Positions 15,179-24,473 of a stretch of DNA of 35,458 nucleotides are shown in pieces. A model generated the notes under the pieces. It saw only the letters and a program-made list of their open reading frames with translations. It did no database searches and was not told where the DNA came from. Location: contig CAMBSL010000032.1 of assembly GCA_945870455.1 (NCBI GenBank), positions 1-35,458 on the forward strand. The letters run 5' to 3'. The translations under genes and the position numbers were made by a program. Numbering within the stretch: the first letter of the stretch is position 1; each line of letters starts with the position of its first letter. This DNA comes from Pirellula staleyi DSM 6068. GTDB lineage: Bacteria; Planctomycetota; Planctomycetia; Pirellulales; Pirellulaceae.

Positions 15179-16287
15179 ATCAGCACGTTCCGTTGTCTAT
15201 GAACTTCAATTCCTTGGGAAGCTTGTTTCGTGATGGACAGCAGATGGCAGTTGTAATCAACGCTGCAGCGCTCGTGCAAACGCACACGCCAGTTGGAGTT
15301 GGTCTGGTGCTGGACCGTTAGTTTGCAGTTCAATAAGTTCCCTATGGTACTGAGCACCTGTTCTAAATGAGCTTCACTTCGACCTTGGTTTACTGACCGC
15401 TGGGAGTGGCCACCTATCCAAGCTTCTACCGGTGTTGCCGATGGCGACCAATCGTAGGGGCTCGAAAGAAGAATCGAACCTCCGAATTGCATCACTCTAG
15501 CGATTGAAATTAGCAAATTTACAGGGGAACTTACGCAATCCAAAACATTCAGACAATTGACGAAAGGAGAAATCCCCTCACCAAAGGGTAGAGCCATGGC
15601 ATCACAGATCCAGAAATCCACCAAGTCCAAGTTTTCGAACTGCACCGGAAGACTTATTCGATCGTAGACAGTCCCCACCCTTCGCAGATCGTAGTCGATC
15701 CGTCTTTCCCTTAAAATCTGATGAGCGCAGCGCAACATCGAGAAGTTCAGATCGATTCCAAGAACTGGCGTGTGAAATCTTTCAGCCAGTTCAAAAGAGG
15801 TTCTGCCCACCGAACATCCAACATCCAGGATCGGGCCCCTTAACAAAGGAGAAAGATCTTTGAGTCCCTTTTCTAAGAGCCCGACGATAGAACTTGAGAC
15901 AGGGGCATTTGGGTCTTTGCCTTCAAAATCTTGGTAATGATCAAAAGCATAAGAACTCAAGTGTTGCCTAGTGGTCCCCATCCAGCTATCGTTCCCGCAG
16001 CAATCTCCGATAAGGCTGATTGTGGACGGGGAAAGATCCTGTCGTGAAAGAATACCCGAGCTGCTATCAGCGATGAATTGGCGAAGGTTTGGAACAAGAA
16101 TCGGGATTCCATCGAGGATTGGAAACTCCGACTGGCAGTTGATGTCGGTACAATGCAGGGATCCTTCGATCACTTGGTCTCGCTCTGATTCGAAGATGTG
16201 GACGAGCTTGAGCGGACTGTTTCGATCGAAGAGACGTTTGCAAACCGGACAATTGGGTCGGAAAAGATCGAAGTGGCTGCGTCGCAT
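15175..16287 (-). CDS. SAM-dependent methyltransferase with N-terminal zinc-ribbon-like segment
   Basis: A 370-aa class I methyltransferase. About residues 12-65 resemble a Trm112-like metal-binding segment (NCPVCK, then CTDINCQSEF and ILDGIPILVP). The SAM fold has motif I ILDVGCSVGRTSFELAERF followed by VLGIDLNFSMLRCAH, and later the strand FVNCLNVLDCVSSP. The substrate is not evident. The ATG follows the stop of the PAAR gene by only nine bases, and AGGTGG lies across that stop, so translation is probably coupled. Position next to a PAAR gene suggests modification of a T6SS component or cargo, which is inference. Its stop overlaps that of the convergent caspase gene. Confidence 0.78.
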   Translation of the reverse strand: MRRSHFDLFRPNCPVCKRLFDRNSPLKLVHIFESERDQVIEGSLHCTDINCQSEFPILDGIPILVPNLRQFIADSSSGILSRQDLSPSTISLIGDCCGNDSWMGTTRQHLSSYAFDHYQDFEGKDPNAPVSSSIVGLLEKGLKDLSPLLRGPILDVGCSVGRTSFELAERFHTPVLGIDLNFSMLRCAHQILRERRIDYDLRRVGTVYDRISLPVQFENLDLVDFWICDAMALPFGEGISPFVNCLNVLDCVSSPVNLLISIARVMQFGGSILLSSPYDWSPSATPVEAWIGGHSQRSVNQGRSEAHLEQVLSTIGNLLNCKLTVQHQTNSNWRVRLHERCSVDYNCHLLSITKQASQGIEVHRQRNVLI

Positions 16288-16296
16288 GGATTCGGT

Positions 16297-16683
16297 TTAT
16301 CCACCTATCATGACTGTCGGACAACCAGGTGGCAGAACCTTACCAGTGGGCATGGGCAAGGGAGCAACACAACTTGCATGCATGGTCATATCCGAGACCC
16401 GTGCTGCGGGCAGGTTGCCGATGAGCACTGTCATCGAACCTAGCGTAATGATTCCAGGACCACCCGGCACACATCCGGCCAACATGCACGGAGAGGTCAT
16501 GTCCGTCGAACGCGCTGCAGGTTGCCCACCGATTAATACTGTCGGAAGACCTTTGATGATGTTCAGGGGCATTGGAGGATGAGGGACCGGAGTCGGCACA
16601 GGAGCCGGTGGATGGATAGGTGCATGGCAATGAGGGCCATCTTGTAGCACCATATCACCAAGCCTTGCGGCGGGCTTTCCCAT
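16297..16683 (-). CDS. PAAR-domain T6SS spike-tip protein
   Basis: A 128-aa protein with three PAAR-type repeats: KPAARLGDMV at the N-terminus, VLIGGQPAARSTDM in the middle and VLIGNLPAARVSDM followed by TVMIGG. Conserved Cys and His residues (DGPHCHAP, SPCMLAGC, MHASC) fit the zinc site that holds the PAAR cone. PAAR proteins cap VgrG and sharpen the T6SS spike. A Pro-rich insert (PPAPVPTPVPHPPMP) splits the first repeat. I chose the ATG at 16683 because GGGAG lies six bases upstream and the family motif begins there. An upstream GTG at 16722 would add 13 residues. No toxin domain is fused, and no VgrG is seen in the window. Confidence 0.9.
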   Translation of the reverse strand: MGKPAARLGDMVLQDGPHCHAPIHPPAPVPTPVPHPPMPLNIIKGLPTVLIGGQPAARSTDMTSPCMLAGCVPGGPGIITLGSMTVLIGNLPAARVSDMTMHASCVAPLPMPTGKVLPPGCPTVMIGG

Positions 16684-16774
16684 TTGCGACTCCCGGAAGT
16701 TGAAAGCTCTTCGAATTCCCACATGGATTCACATCCTCACTAGGTCGATCGACCTCGATGATTATAGATGGGAC

Positions 16775-18337
16775 TCAGGAACAAAATAGGGAGGAGTTCT
16801 GGAGTTTCTCAAAACTCGCTTGGACGAACTTCTGCCAGTCTAGACCGAATTCGTGAAACTCCTTCGTATTGGAAATCTCATCGGCCTTGGGTCCCTCCGA
16901 AATCCGACTTGCCAGTTCGCTCAAGGATGATTCGCCATCAACCAATTGAAGAAGTTCTCTTTCAAAGGGCCCGATGCGTACCGACTGATGTCGCAAGTTC
17001 GTTACGATAAGGCCCATCAATGCTTGTCGTTGAATCCAGCATGTCGTCCTTGGAGTGTTTGTTCGCGAATTGACCTCTATCGTTTTTTTTGATCTGGCGA
17101 ACAATTCCACTAAGCCTTGGCTGTAGCAATTCAAAATCGCGATTGCAAATTCCGATTTGCTAACTTGTGCCGTGTTTACGCTTAAATCAGATGTCTTTAG
17201 GGCTGATTCCCAGAGATCCTCCAATGCAATCTCTTGTGGCCAGATTGATGAGAGGGTTTCGAAAGCATCGGAAACCAAACCCTTGGTAACTCGTAAAATT
17301 TTTCCATTAGCATGTTCAAAAGCGACCTCTTGCTGCGGCCCAGGTTGATCGGGACAGGAGGACTTCTTTAATTCACTTGAGATCTGCAATCCTAGCACGG
17401 ATTCTGGATCCAGAGATCGCTTTGGTTGCGATTCTTTCTGAACCAAAAGCGATTGCCTAAAACGTCGATTTCTCAGAAAGTCCAGGTATTGCTCGAATTG
17501 AATCAGATCATTGGCTATGCCATGAAGCGTTCGTTGCACATCTTCGTTGAACTCGTTTGGAAACATGCTCGAGACTTGAGCCTCTCCAAGAAACCTCAGG
17601 CCGTGGCTTTGCGATCTGGAGATGAACTCGTGGAAGTAGAGAGGCTCGTTGCATGCCTCAAGATGTTCGTGATAAAGATAGCTGTCATCACAAGCTCCGA
17701 TGACTTCGAGCTCATCGGTTAGTAGCCTTTGATAGGTGCTGCTTTCATTCCTGGATGCACGAGAGAGAAAGCTCAACAGAGCCCTAGACTGTTCAATTTT
17801 CTCGGTCTCTGAGTTAAAAGTCCCCGCATGGTACCTCATCATTTCCCGGATGCCTTGGCGGAGAAACCAGCCCGGATACGTATTGTAGCTGATGTAGCAC
17901 ACACCCGTTGGGGCTAGATTCTCCCGGCATAGGCTCAGGATTCTGTCCTGAACCTTCGGCGCGACCCATGAATACACTCCGTGGCAAATGATGTAATCAA
18001 ACGGCCCTTGGGTATTCGAGTAATCAAGAATATCGCAGGTGTGAAAAAGAACATTTTCAAGTTCAAGAGCTTCGACTTCCCTCTGAGCCATGGCTATCTG
18101 TCGGCTCGAAGCATCAATGCCGACAAAAGTGGAGTTCGGGTACTGACAAGCCAACGGGATGAGATTTCCGCCTGTGGAACAACCGATCTCCAAAACCCGG
18201 GCTCGATGCACCGGGGCAACTTGCAACCCAAACAAACTCGCTACAGCAGCGAGATTTCTGGGATGACTGTGAAAAATCGGGAAGCTCGTGTAGGGAATCT
18301 GGTCGTAACTGGTTGCAGTATCAGTGCGGGGCTTCAT
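16775..18337 (-). CDS. PKMT-like methyltransferase with regulatory and winged-helix-like C-terminal parts
   Basis: A 520-aa class I methyltransferase. The N-terminal SAM domain has motif I VLEIGCSTGGN (residues 48-58), FVGIDASSRQI and FDYIICHGVYSWV. The sequence YISYNTYPGW is typical of the methyltransferase-regulatory family (Pfam MethyTransf_Reg), which includes the rickettsial protein-lysine methyltransferases PKMT1/2 that modify the surface protein OmpB. Residues about 220-310 fit the regulatory part. The C-terminal half is of the winged-helix-like type seen in PKMT proteins (HQSVRIGPFERELLQLVDGESSLSEL). Length and layout fit the family. It is the first gene of the minus-strand group leading to PAAR, and is divergent from tssK with 81 bases between. 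Protein methylation of T6SS or surface proteins is inferred. Confidence 0.78.
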   Translation of the reverse strand: MKPRTDTATSYDQIPYTSFPIFHSHPRNLAAVASLFGLQVAPVHRARVLEIGCSTGGNLIPLACQYPNSTFVGIDASSRQIAMAQREVEALELENVLFHTCDILDYSNTQGPFDYIICHGVYSWVAPKVQDRILSLCRENLAPTGVCYISYNTYPGWFLRQGIREMMRYHAGTFNSETEKIEQSRALLSFLSRASRNESSTYQRLLTDELEVIGACDDSYLYHEHLEACNEPLYFHEFISRSQSHGLRFLGEAQVSSMFPNEFNEDVQRTLHGIANDLIQFEQYLDFLRNRRFRQSLLVQKESQPKRSLDPESVLGLQISSELKKSSCPDQPGPQQEVAFEHANGKILRVTKGLVSDAFETLSSIWPQEIALEDLWESALKTSDLSVNTAQVSKSEFAIAILNCYSQGLVELFARSKKTIEVNSRTNTPRTTCWIQRQALMGLIVTNLRHQSVRIGPFERELLQLVDGESSLSELASRISEGPKADEISNTKEFHEFGLDWQKFVQASFEKLQNSSLFCS

Positions 18338-18418
18338 ACTAGGAACCGTGGTTGTATGCTAATCTTCAGATGATCAAAACGAATCAAACTCCCTAGATCA
18401 GAGACAAAAGCAATATCG

Positions 18419-19849
18419 ATGAGAAATTTTCCTATTCACTGGCACCAAGGACAGTTTGTCCGCCCCCAACATCTCCAAGCGGCAGATCGTTACTGGACAG
18501 AGCTCAATCATACCTCTCAGCACTGGGATCATAGCTATGGTTACGGATTGAACTCGCTCGATTATAGCCGAGACGCCCTGGCTAGCAATGTTTTTCGGGT
18601 CACGCAACTCGAAGCGCGGATGCGCGATGGAACGATGGTTTGCCTCGCAGAAGGCCAAGACTTAGAAATAAACTTAAAGGATTACTTTGATTCCAAAGCA
18701 AATACTAAAGCGGAAACCTCGGTTCTTATTCAACTGGCGGTTCCAAAACTCAATCTTGGTGCAGTGAACGTCGCTGATGCTACGGAGCGCTTTCAAAAGC
18801 GTTTCTATCTGAATGATCAATTGGTCGTCGACGAAAATTTGCAAGCTTCTGAACAATCCGTCGCCGTCAGAAAACTGTCTCTCGGCTTGGTAGCTGGGAA
18901 AGGACCTGAGGGTTTTGAATGCCTGCCGTTGGCGAGGGTCAAGATTGCTATCGACCGCGATGCGGCACCGATCTTAGACGAGTCTTACATCCCTCCAGTG
19001 ATCTCCACGCAGGCTTGGAGTTATCTTCGAAGGCAGTACGTTCAGGGAATTCGAGATCAGATCGCCGGTGTTATCGAAGCTCACAGCATGTCTGTCAAAC
19101 AACTGACGATTGGTCGACATAGCTTCGATCCGGCAGACTATGGTCGATTCTGGATGCTCAACCGACTCAACGAAGCCCACAGCGTTCTTTCTGTTCTGAC
19201 TCCGGCGTTGGGGGTTCATCCCTTGACTGCTTACCTCGAGCTAGCCAGATTCCTCGGTCAAATCTCTGTATTTGCTCCCGAACGCAAGGCCATTGCGATC
19301 GAGCCCTACGACCATGAAAATCTCGGAGGGATATTCGCCGATATCAGAGAGAAGATTCTTCGTATCCTCCACGGGACAAATTTTGATGAGTACCTCCGTG
19401 CAAACTTCGGCGGCGTCGGATCGAAAATGTGCACTCAACTCGGACCCGAATGGTTCGATCCTGGATGGATTTGGTATTTTGGAATCGAAAGAGGCGGCAT
19501 GAGCGAAATGGACCTTCGATCGCTGATCGAGGACTCCAGCGATTGGTATTGGGTCTTCGGGAGCACCAATCAAGCTGATGAGTTTTTCAATGTGCGTCAG
19601 GATGGCCTTAAAATTGTTCCAGTAAGTACAACGATTCCCGATCTGCCCTCTCGGCAAAATTGGACTTACTACAAAGTGACTCAGGATGAATTTGAATCGC
19701 CGGGGTGGTCTGAGATTCGTAAAACGCAATCTGTAGCCATTCGGATCCGCAATTACGACGATGTATCCGGCGCCCAACACTTGGATGTCTTCAATTCAGA
19801 TGGGACTCGCCAACGTCTGAGATTCGCACTCTTTGCCGTGAGAAACTAG
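18419..19849 (+). CDS. tssK: T6SS baseplate protein TssK
   Basis: A 476-aa protein of the TssK/ImpJ/VasE family. TssK trimers connect the baseplate to the cytoplasmic parts of TssL and TssM. The N-terminus has the family signature IHWHQGQFVRPQHLQAADRY. The body shows the usual features LDYSRDALASNVFRV, LEARMRDGTMVCLAEG, HPLTAYLELARFLGQISVF and YDHENLGGIFADI. Length is close to the family norm of about 445-480 aa. The ATG at 18419 has only a weak ribosome-binding site. The 81 bases shared with the divergent methyltransferase gene must hold promoters for both. tssL starts four bases after the stop, so the two genes are surely co-transcribed. Confidence 0.92.
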   Translation: MRNFPIHWHQGQFVRPQHLQAADRYWTELNHTSQHWDHSYGYGLNSLDYSRDALASNVFRVTQLEARMRDGTMVCLAEGQDLEINLKDYFDSKANTKAETSVLIQLAVPKLNLGAVNVADATERFQKRFYLNDQLVVDENLQASEQSVAVRKLSLGLVAGKGPEGFECLPLARVKIAIDRDAAPILDESYIPPVISTQAWSYLRRQYVQGIRDQIAGVIEAHSMSVKQLTIGRHSFDPADYGRFWMLNRLNEAHSVLSVLTPALGVHPLTAYLELARFLGQISVFAPERKAIAIEPYDHENLGGIFADIREKILRILHGTNFDEYLRANFGGVGSKMCTQLGPEWFDPGWIWYFGIERGGMSEMDLRSLIEDSSDWYWVFGSTNQADEFFNVRQDGLKIVPVSTTIPDLPSRQNWTYYKVTQDEFESPGWSEIRKTQSVAIRIRNYDDVSGAQHLDVFNSDGTRQRLRFALFAVRN

Positions 19850-19853
19850 CACC

Positions 19854-20534
19854 ATGACCCCTCGCTTTTCTGAAGCAGTTGATCCAGTTTTTCTTCAGGT
19901 TTTCGATCTGCTAGAACGCATCGACCAAGGAGCAGCGATTTCTCCGATTGAAGAAAGACGCAAAATTGATGATTTGCTCAAAAAAGCGGATCAACGCCTC
20001 ATCGCGGAAGCTCAGCAATGGGAGAACGGAAAATACCTGTTGGTGGCATGGATTGATGAAATGCTCGTTTCGGCCTACGAATGGGGTGGCCAAGACTGGT
20101 GGCGAGACAATGTGCTCGAGTGGCATGTTTTTCGTACCCGACAATGCAATGACCGATACTTCGTTCTCTCGAATAGTTCTCGCTCCGAGAGTCTCGACAA
20201 CCCAGTGCAACTGAGCTTCCTGGGAGTTGTTCTGGGCTTTCGAGGACTCTATCGAGACGTGCGCCTAAGCCGCGATCTTATCAAAAAACATCAACTCCCC
20301 AACGACCTAGATGAATGGGCCCAGCAGTTCGGAGCAGCAACTCAGCTTGCCCAAGCACGGTGGCAGGAAAAATCCTCAAACTTTACCGACGATCGAAACG
20401 TCAAAACCGCGACACGAATCCTTGCAAGTGAGTACCTAGTTTGGCCCTTGGCCGCTGCTAGTATCCTTGCCATCGCCTGCTTTTTGATTCTTGCACTTTT
20501 TGGTCCTTTAGAGGATGTAATCAGAGCCTTGTAA
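19854..20534 (+). CDS. tssL: T6SS membrane-complex protein TssL (DotU family), short form
   Basis: A 226-aa DotU/TssL protein of the inner-membrane T6SS complex. Residues about 1-175 are the cytoplasmic helical domain: FLQVFDLLERID, YLLVAWIDEMLV, WGGQDWWRDNVLEWHVF, and LGVVLGFRGLYRD match the family pattern. One membrane helix lies near the C-terminus (about 195-215, LAAASILAIACFLILALFG) and only a few residues follow. There is no OmpA-like peptidoglycan-binding extension. It starts four bases after tssK and precedes the tssM-like gene by 64 bases. Confidence 0.9.
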   Translation: MTPRFSEAVDPVFLQVFDLLERIDQGAAISPIEERRKIDDLLKKADQRLIAEAQQWENGKYLLVAWIDEMLVSAYEWGGQDWWRDNVLEWHVFRTRQCNDRYFVLSNSSRSESLDNPVQLSFLGVVLGFRGLYRDVRLSRDLIKKHQLPNDLDEWAQQFGAATQLAQARWQEKSSNFTDDRNVKTATRILASEYLVWPLAAASILAIACFLILALFGPLEDVIRAL

Positions 20535-20598
20535 TAAGAGCCTTCGAATGACCCTGTTCTCATAGCATTTAACCATCAATCAAGGTCTTGAAATTACC

Positions 20599-22509
20599 GT
20601 GCTTAAGCTCTGGAAAAAGTTTCTAGCGATACTGGCAGCCTGCGCCCCTCGATCCACAGCCGGACAAGCCTCAGCCATTACCTTCGCCTGCCTACTATTG
20701 ATTTGGATCCTTGTATGGACTCTGAGACTTTACGGGCCTTTTCAAATCCCCAATCGCGAGGTTATCTCCTGGGTCCATTGGACCCTCGAACTCCTCCTCC
20801 TGATTGCCATTCCTCTACTGCTTTACTTTGGACTAAAAATCTGGTCTCGAAAACTCGACGGTCAATTCCCAGACATCGATCGCGCTTGGATGGCAGGAAT
20901 CGATGCGTTGAAAGATCTCGGAGAGACTTTGACGGATAAACCTATCTTTTTAATGATCGGTTCCCCGGATATAGCGATGGGCCGCAATCTCATGAACGCA
21001 ACCCAAGCGACCCTGCTCGTCCAAGGCATCCCTAGTGCCGCTGGCGTGCAAGTACCCCTGCAATGGTATGTCTCGGAAAAGGCTATCTACCTATTTTGCA
21101 ACGGTGCCTCTTCACTGAGCGTCCTTCAAAAACGCATGGGCCTTTTCTCCAAAACCACACTCGACTCGCCCATCGCCTTGAATAACCTGACACCCCCAAC
21201 AGATATTCCCGCACCGAAAACAACCCAACCCTCCAGTCCACCACCTCCTGTACGACCGCAAATATCAACCAAAGTCCAGCAGATTCCCTCGAACCAGCCA
21301 ACCAACGCTACCAACAACCCCCAAAGAACACCTGAATCCAAGAGCCAACCCTCTAGCGGCCCAGCCTCAAGCGGCCCAATCGGTACGATTTCGGCCGATA
21401 TGCTGCAGCGAAGAAGCATCGAATCTCGAGTCCAATCCACCAATCCGCTTCTGATCCCAAACGCAACCCCCCCGTCGCTTGATACACCCAAGAAGATTAT
21501 CGAGAACCAACTCAAAAATAGCCAAAGTGCAAATCAACCCATCCCTTCAGTCTCCATCTCAAACCTACTTACCATCCGCCCGCCGGAAAGGATCCAAAGC
21601 AAGCCTAGAAACCCAACCGAGAGCCGACCCATCGTTGCAACTCCCGAGCCGTCCGCAGAACCCGCAACAAGTCCTTTAAATAAACCCGATAGTCCAAGGA
21701 AGCTAAGAAAATCAGCGTTTCCAGAACACCTCGATGCTTCGGAAAACTGTTTGCGATTGGCTTACCTTTGCCGGATCCTTCGAAAGTCTCGCAAGGGTCA
21801 CTGCGGTATCAATGGTGTGCTCGCCGTGTTGCCCTTTCAACTGACCCACTTGATTTCCTCAGAAATAGACGCGATTTCCCAAGCAGCACGCGACGACTTG
21901 CAAACGATCCAGGATACACTCCGACTGAAATTCCCCGTCACGGCGCTCTTGTTGGGACTCGAGCGGGAAAAAGGCTTTAAGGAATTGGTTCGAAGACTCC
22001 CTCCAGATCTGCTCGCGCAACGACTTGGTGGTAGATTCGATATCAGAACTCTGCCCACTTCGGAGCAACTGAATCAATACAGCGATGAACTATGCTACAT
22101 CTTCGAGGACTGGGTTCAAAACCTGTTTCGTCAAGAAGACGCTTTACCCCAGCAACGAGGAAATAGACGACTCTACGAGTTGGTCTGTAGGGTCAGAAAC
22201 CAATTGAAACCTAGACTTCGACTCGTACTTGGAGACTCTTTTGGATACTCTGACGCAGAGGATCCCCCAATGCCCCTAGAAAAAGCCCCATTCTTCAGCG
22301 GTTGTTACTTCGCTGCCTGCGGTGAAAAAAATGAACATAACGCGTTTGTTCGCGGTGTGCTGGTCGACAAACTCATCGCTGAGCAATCCTCGGTCGAATG
22401 GACAAACGCTGCTCTTGTGGAAAATCGAATCAATCGCTCAATTGCCGCCGCAGGCTGGTTCTTCGCACTTGGTTTTCTACTGTTCGGTTTGTTTCTGTTA
22501 TTTATCTAA
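20599..22509 (+). CDS. Shortened TssM/IcmF-like protein without periplasmic domain
   Basis: A 636-aa protein with two N-terminal membrane helices (about 27-43 and 61-80) and a last one at about 614-634, with nothing after it. This is the TssM layout cut off just where the periplasmic domain of some 700 residues should begin. In the cytoplasmic part, FLMIGSPDIAMGRN (from residue 117) sits where the Walker A loop of IcmF would be but lacks the GK[ST]. LQWYVSEKAIYLFCNG matches the Walker B region. CGINGVLAVLPFQL and FPVTALLLGLEREKGFKELV match the IcmF NGVLL and PVYLLLTK..GF segments. A Pro/Ser/Thr-rich linker of about 170 residues splits the domain. The start is GTG. Its place after tssK-tssL is the usual tssKLM order, which makes the assignment firm despite weak sequence signals. 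Confidence 0.82.
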   Translation: MLKLWKKFLAILAACAPRSTAGQASAITFACLLLIWILVWTLRLYGPFQIPNREVISWVHWTLELLLLIAIPLLLYFGLKIWSRKLDGQFPDIDRAWMAGIDALKDLGETLTDKPIFLMIGSPDIAMGRNLMNATQATLLVQGIPSAAGVQVPLQWYVSEKAIYLFCNGASSLSVLQKRMGLFSKTTLDSPIALNNLTPPTDIPAPKTTQPSSPPPPVRPQISTKVQQIPSNQPTNATNNPQRTPESKSQPSSGPASSGPIGTISADMLQRRSIESRVQSTNPLLIPNATPPSLDTPKKIIENQLKNSQSANQPIPSVSISNLLTIRPPERIQSKPRNPTESRPIVATPEPSAEPATSPLNKPDSPRKLRKSAFPEHLDASENCLRLAYLCRILRKSRKGHCGINGVLAVLPFQLTHLISSEIDAISQAARDDLQTIQDTLRLKFPVTALLLGLEREKGFKELVRRLPPDLLAQRLGGRFDIRTLPTSEQLNQYSDELCYIFEDWVQNLFRQEDALPQQRGNRRLYELVCRVRNQLKPRLRLVLGDSFGYSDAEDPPMPLEKAPFFSGCYFAACGEKNEHNAFVRGVLVDKLIAEQSSVEWTNAALVENRINRSIAAAGWFFALGFLLFGLFLLFI

Positions 22510-22528
22510 CTCTCTAAGAACCCTAGCG

Positions 22529-22553
22529 GATCAGCGGACTGCTTGTCCTGATC
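22529..22553. terminator. Possible bidirectional hairpin between convergent genes
   Basis: GATCA (22529-22533) pairs with TGATC (22549-22553), and GGAC (22536-22539) with GTCC (22545-22548), around a five-base loop with a two-base bulge. It lies in the 67-base gap between the ends of the tssM-like and TolC genes. No T-tract follows, so a terminator role is only suggested by position. Confidence 0.35.
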
Positions 22554-22576
22554 GAGGACACTTTCTGCAATCCCGT

Positions 22577-24469
22577 TTAGGAATGCTCTGACGATACAAC
22601 GATGTGCATCGATTCAAGTAGCGTACCAGTCTCAAACTGAACATTCTTGACCGCAAGCGCGTAATCGATCCGTGCCCTTCGTAAATTAAGCTCTGCCTCG
22701 GCAAGTCGCCGCTCCGAGTCGATCATCCCACTGACATCAAAATTACGCGTTGCAGTCATCGCATTCGATTGCACAATCAGATAATTCTCACCCGCAACCC
22801 GAGCTCGATTCGTGGCTAATCGCAGAACCTCCCAAGCCCTAATCTCGTCGGCGATTGCATTGCTGGTCGCCAGTACAATCTGTCTCTCTAACTCATTCAA
22901 TAGTTCCATCTCACGAGCCATCCGAAGCTGTGCGTTTCTCACCCCCACCCGAGCTTGACGCGTACCGACCGGATAAGCGACGCTCACTCCAGCAGCAATC
23001 TCATGCCGATTGGTATTCCCCAATGTAGGATCCAATGGATCGAATAGATTTGGATCAAAGAGCTGCTCCCCCAATCCTCGATATCGGTAACGACCAATCA
23101 CATCCAACCTGGGTTTCGTGAAATTCCTACTCGCTACTAATTCAAGCTTCCTTGCTTCCAAGATCGTACGCTGTCGCTTCAATTCCGTTCTAGATGCCAA
23201 AGCTCTCGAAGTTACCTCACTCCACTCGCGTGCAATCGGTGCCATCGGCGGAATGCTCATGGTTCGAATCAGTCGGCCGTCATTGACCGGCAATCCAACG
23301 ATCGATCGCAAGCGACGCTCGTTGCTGTACACCCCACCGGTCCCCTGAAAACTTCCCCCACCACTACCGTTGAAGTTCCGCGTACCAATCAATAACCTTC
23401 CGCCCAATGCATTCTGAACAGCCTCCTCCGCCCTTAAATATTGCTCTTCGGCCTGAAGCATTTTGTCCTGCTCTGCTCCAACGGTGCCACTGGCAGCCCG
23501 AGCACTTACGGCACTGTAAATCGCCAAAGATCGATCCCGAGAAGCGACTTTGCTATCCAGGTCGTCGTATGCATAACGAAGATCCCAATAAGCATTCTCG
23601 ACATCGCTCAAATAGTCCCGGAGCCCGATCTCAAACTGCGCAACCGATACCTGTGAATTCAGTAACGCAATCACTACTCCGTTATAAACTCCTATCGTCC
23701 CACTCGGACCTGCTATCCGATTGAATCCAACTCCAGAACCCTGCAGAAGTGGTTGTCGGATCTCCCCCTCCAAATTCCAAGTCCACGCTCTACCCTTGAT
23801 CAAGTTGCTCGGAGAGTTATTCAAGTCACCTTCGATATTCTGCCTCAACGTATACAAAGCACCTGTTACAGACTGCTTGGTCAATGCCATCTGATTTCGT
23901 GCAAGATCTTGCCGAAACTGATTCGTTCCATTGCCAAAAAAGATATTGTTCAAAACGCGATCGTTCTTCTCGATCAACAACTCATTCGACATCCTCGAAT
24001 CGAACGCACTCAATGCAGCCTCAACTCCAAACCGCGGGTCGGTCTCTTGAATCGACGGCCCATAGACCGTCTGGGTCAATCCCGGCGACTGCACAATCTG
24101 CGCCCCGAAATCCCGTAGTACCGTCGAGTTGACCAAAGCAATCTGTATCACTTCCTCGAGAGTCAGATCCCAAGCCTCTGGTGCTACCCATGCCGGATCG
24201 CCAGAGTTTCGGACCGAATGAGGTTCGAATCCAGTCAGCCCCCCGAGTCGATCGACGCGTGATTCCTCAGAGGATAAAGATGAAGATGCCCCTACAGTGC
24301 TTCGCGTGGAAGTCTCTGTAAGCTCAAGCATCCTTTTCGTAACTTCCGATTTGTCTCGCGGTTTGGCCCGAGCGGAAAACGGAAAAGAACAGCCTACGGA
24401 CAAAAAAACCAATGGCAAAATGGCAAGCAAGCAAACCGATACGAAACGGCTCTCCCTTCGATCGATCAT
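22577..24469 (-). CDS. TolC-family outer-membrane efflux lipoprotein
   Basis: An outer-membrane channel of the TolC/OEP type, which forms a trimeric duct for type I secretion or efflux. The signal peptide ends in a lipobox LSVGC. The mature part shows the OEP pattern: LTLEEVIQIALVNSTVL, long helices with VSVAQFEIGLRDYLSDVENAYWDL, FTKPRLDVIGRYRYRGLGEQ, and a second half with ARVGVRNAQLRMAREMELLNELE and LNLRRARIDYALAVKNV. At 630 aa it is longer than TolC, mainly through its N-terminal region and a Gly-rich insert (GSGGGSFQGTGG). I chose the ATG at 24469; a GTG at 24517 would add 16 residues before the signal peptide. It is divergent from the GAF-HlyD, HlyD and M50-HlyD genes and should work with them. 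Confidence 0.88.
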   Translation of the reverse strand: MIDRRESRFVSVCLLAILPLVFLSVGCSFPFSARAKPRDKSEVTKRMLELTETSTRSTVGASSSLSSEESRVDRLGGLTGFEPHSVRNSGDPAWVAPEAWDLTLEEVIQIALVNSTVLRDFGAQIVQSPGLTQTVYGPSIQETDPRFGVEAALSAFDSRMSNELLIEKNDRVLNNIFFGNGTNQFRQDLARNQMALTKQSVTGALYTLRQNIEGDLNNSPSNLIKGRAWTWNLEGEIRQPLLQGSGVGFNRIAGPSGTIGVYNGVVIALLNSQVSVAQFEIGLRDYLSDVENAYWDLRYAYDDLDSKVASRDRSLAIYSAVSARAASGTVGAEQDKMLQAEEQYLRAEEAVQNALGGRLLIGTRNFNGSGGGSFQGTGGVYSNERRLRSIVGLPVNDGRLIRTMSIPPMAPIAREWSEVTSRALASRTELKRQRTILEARKLELVASRNFTKPRLDVIGRYRYRGLGEQLFDPNLFDPLDPTLGNTNRHEIAAGVSVAYPVGTRQARVGVRNAQLRMAREMELLNELERQIVLATSNAIADEIRAWEVLRLATNRARVAGENYLIVQSNAMTATRNFDVSGMIDSERRLAEAELNLRRARIDYALAVKNVQFETGTLLESMHIVVSSEHS

Positions 24470-24473
24470 GCTC

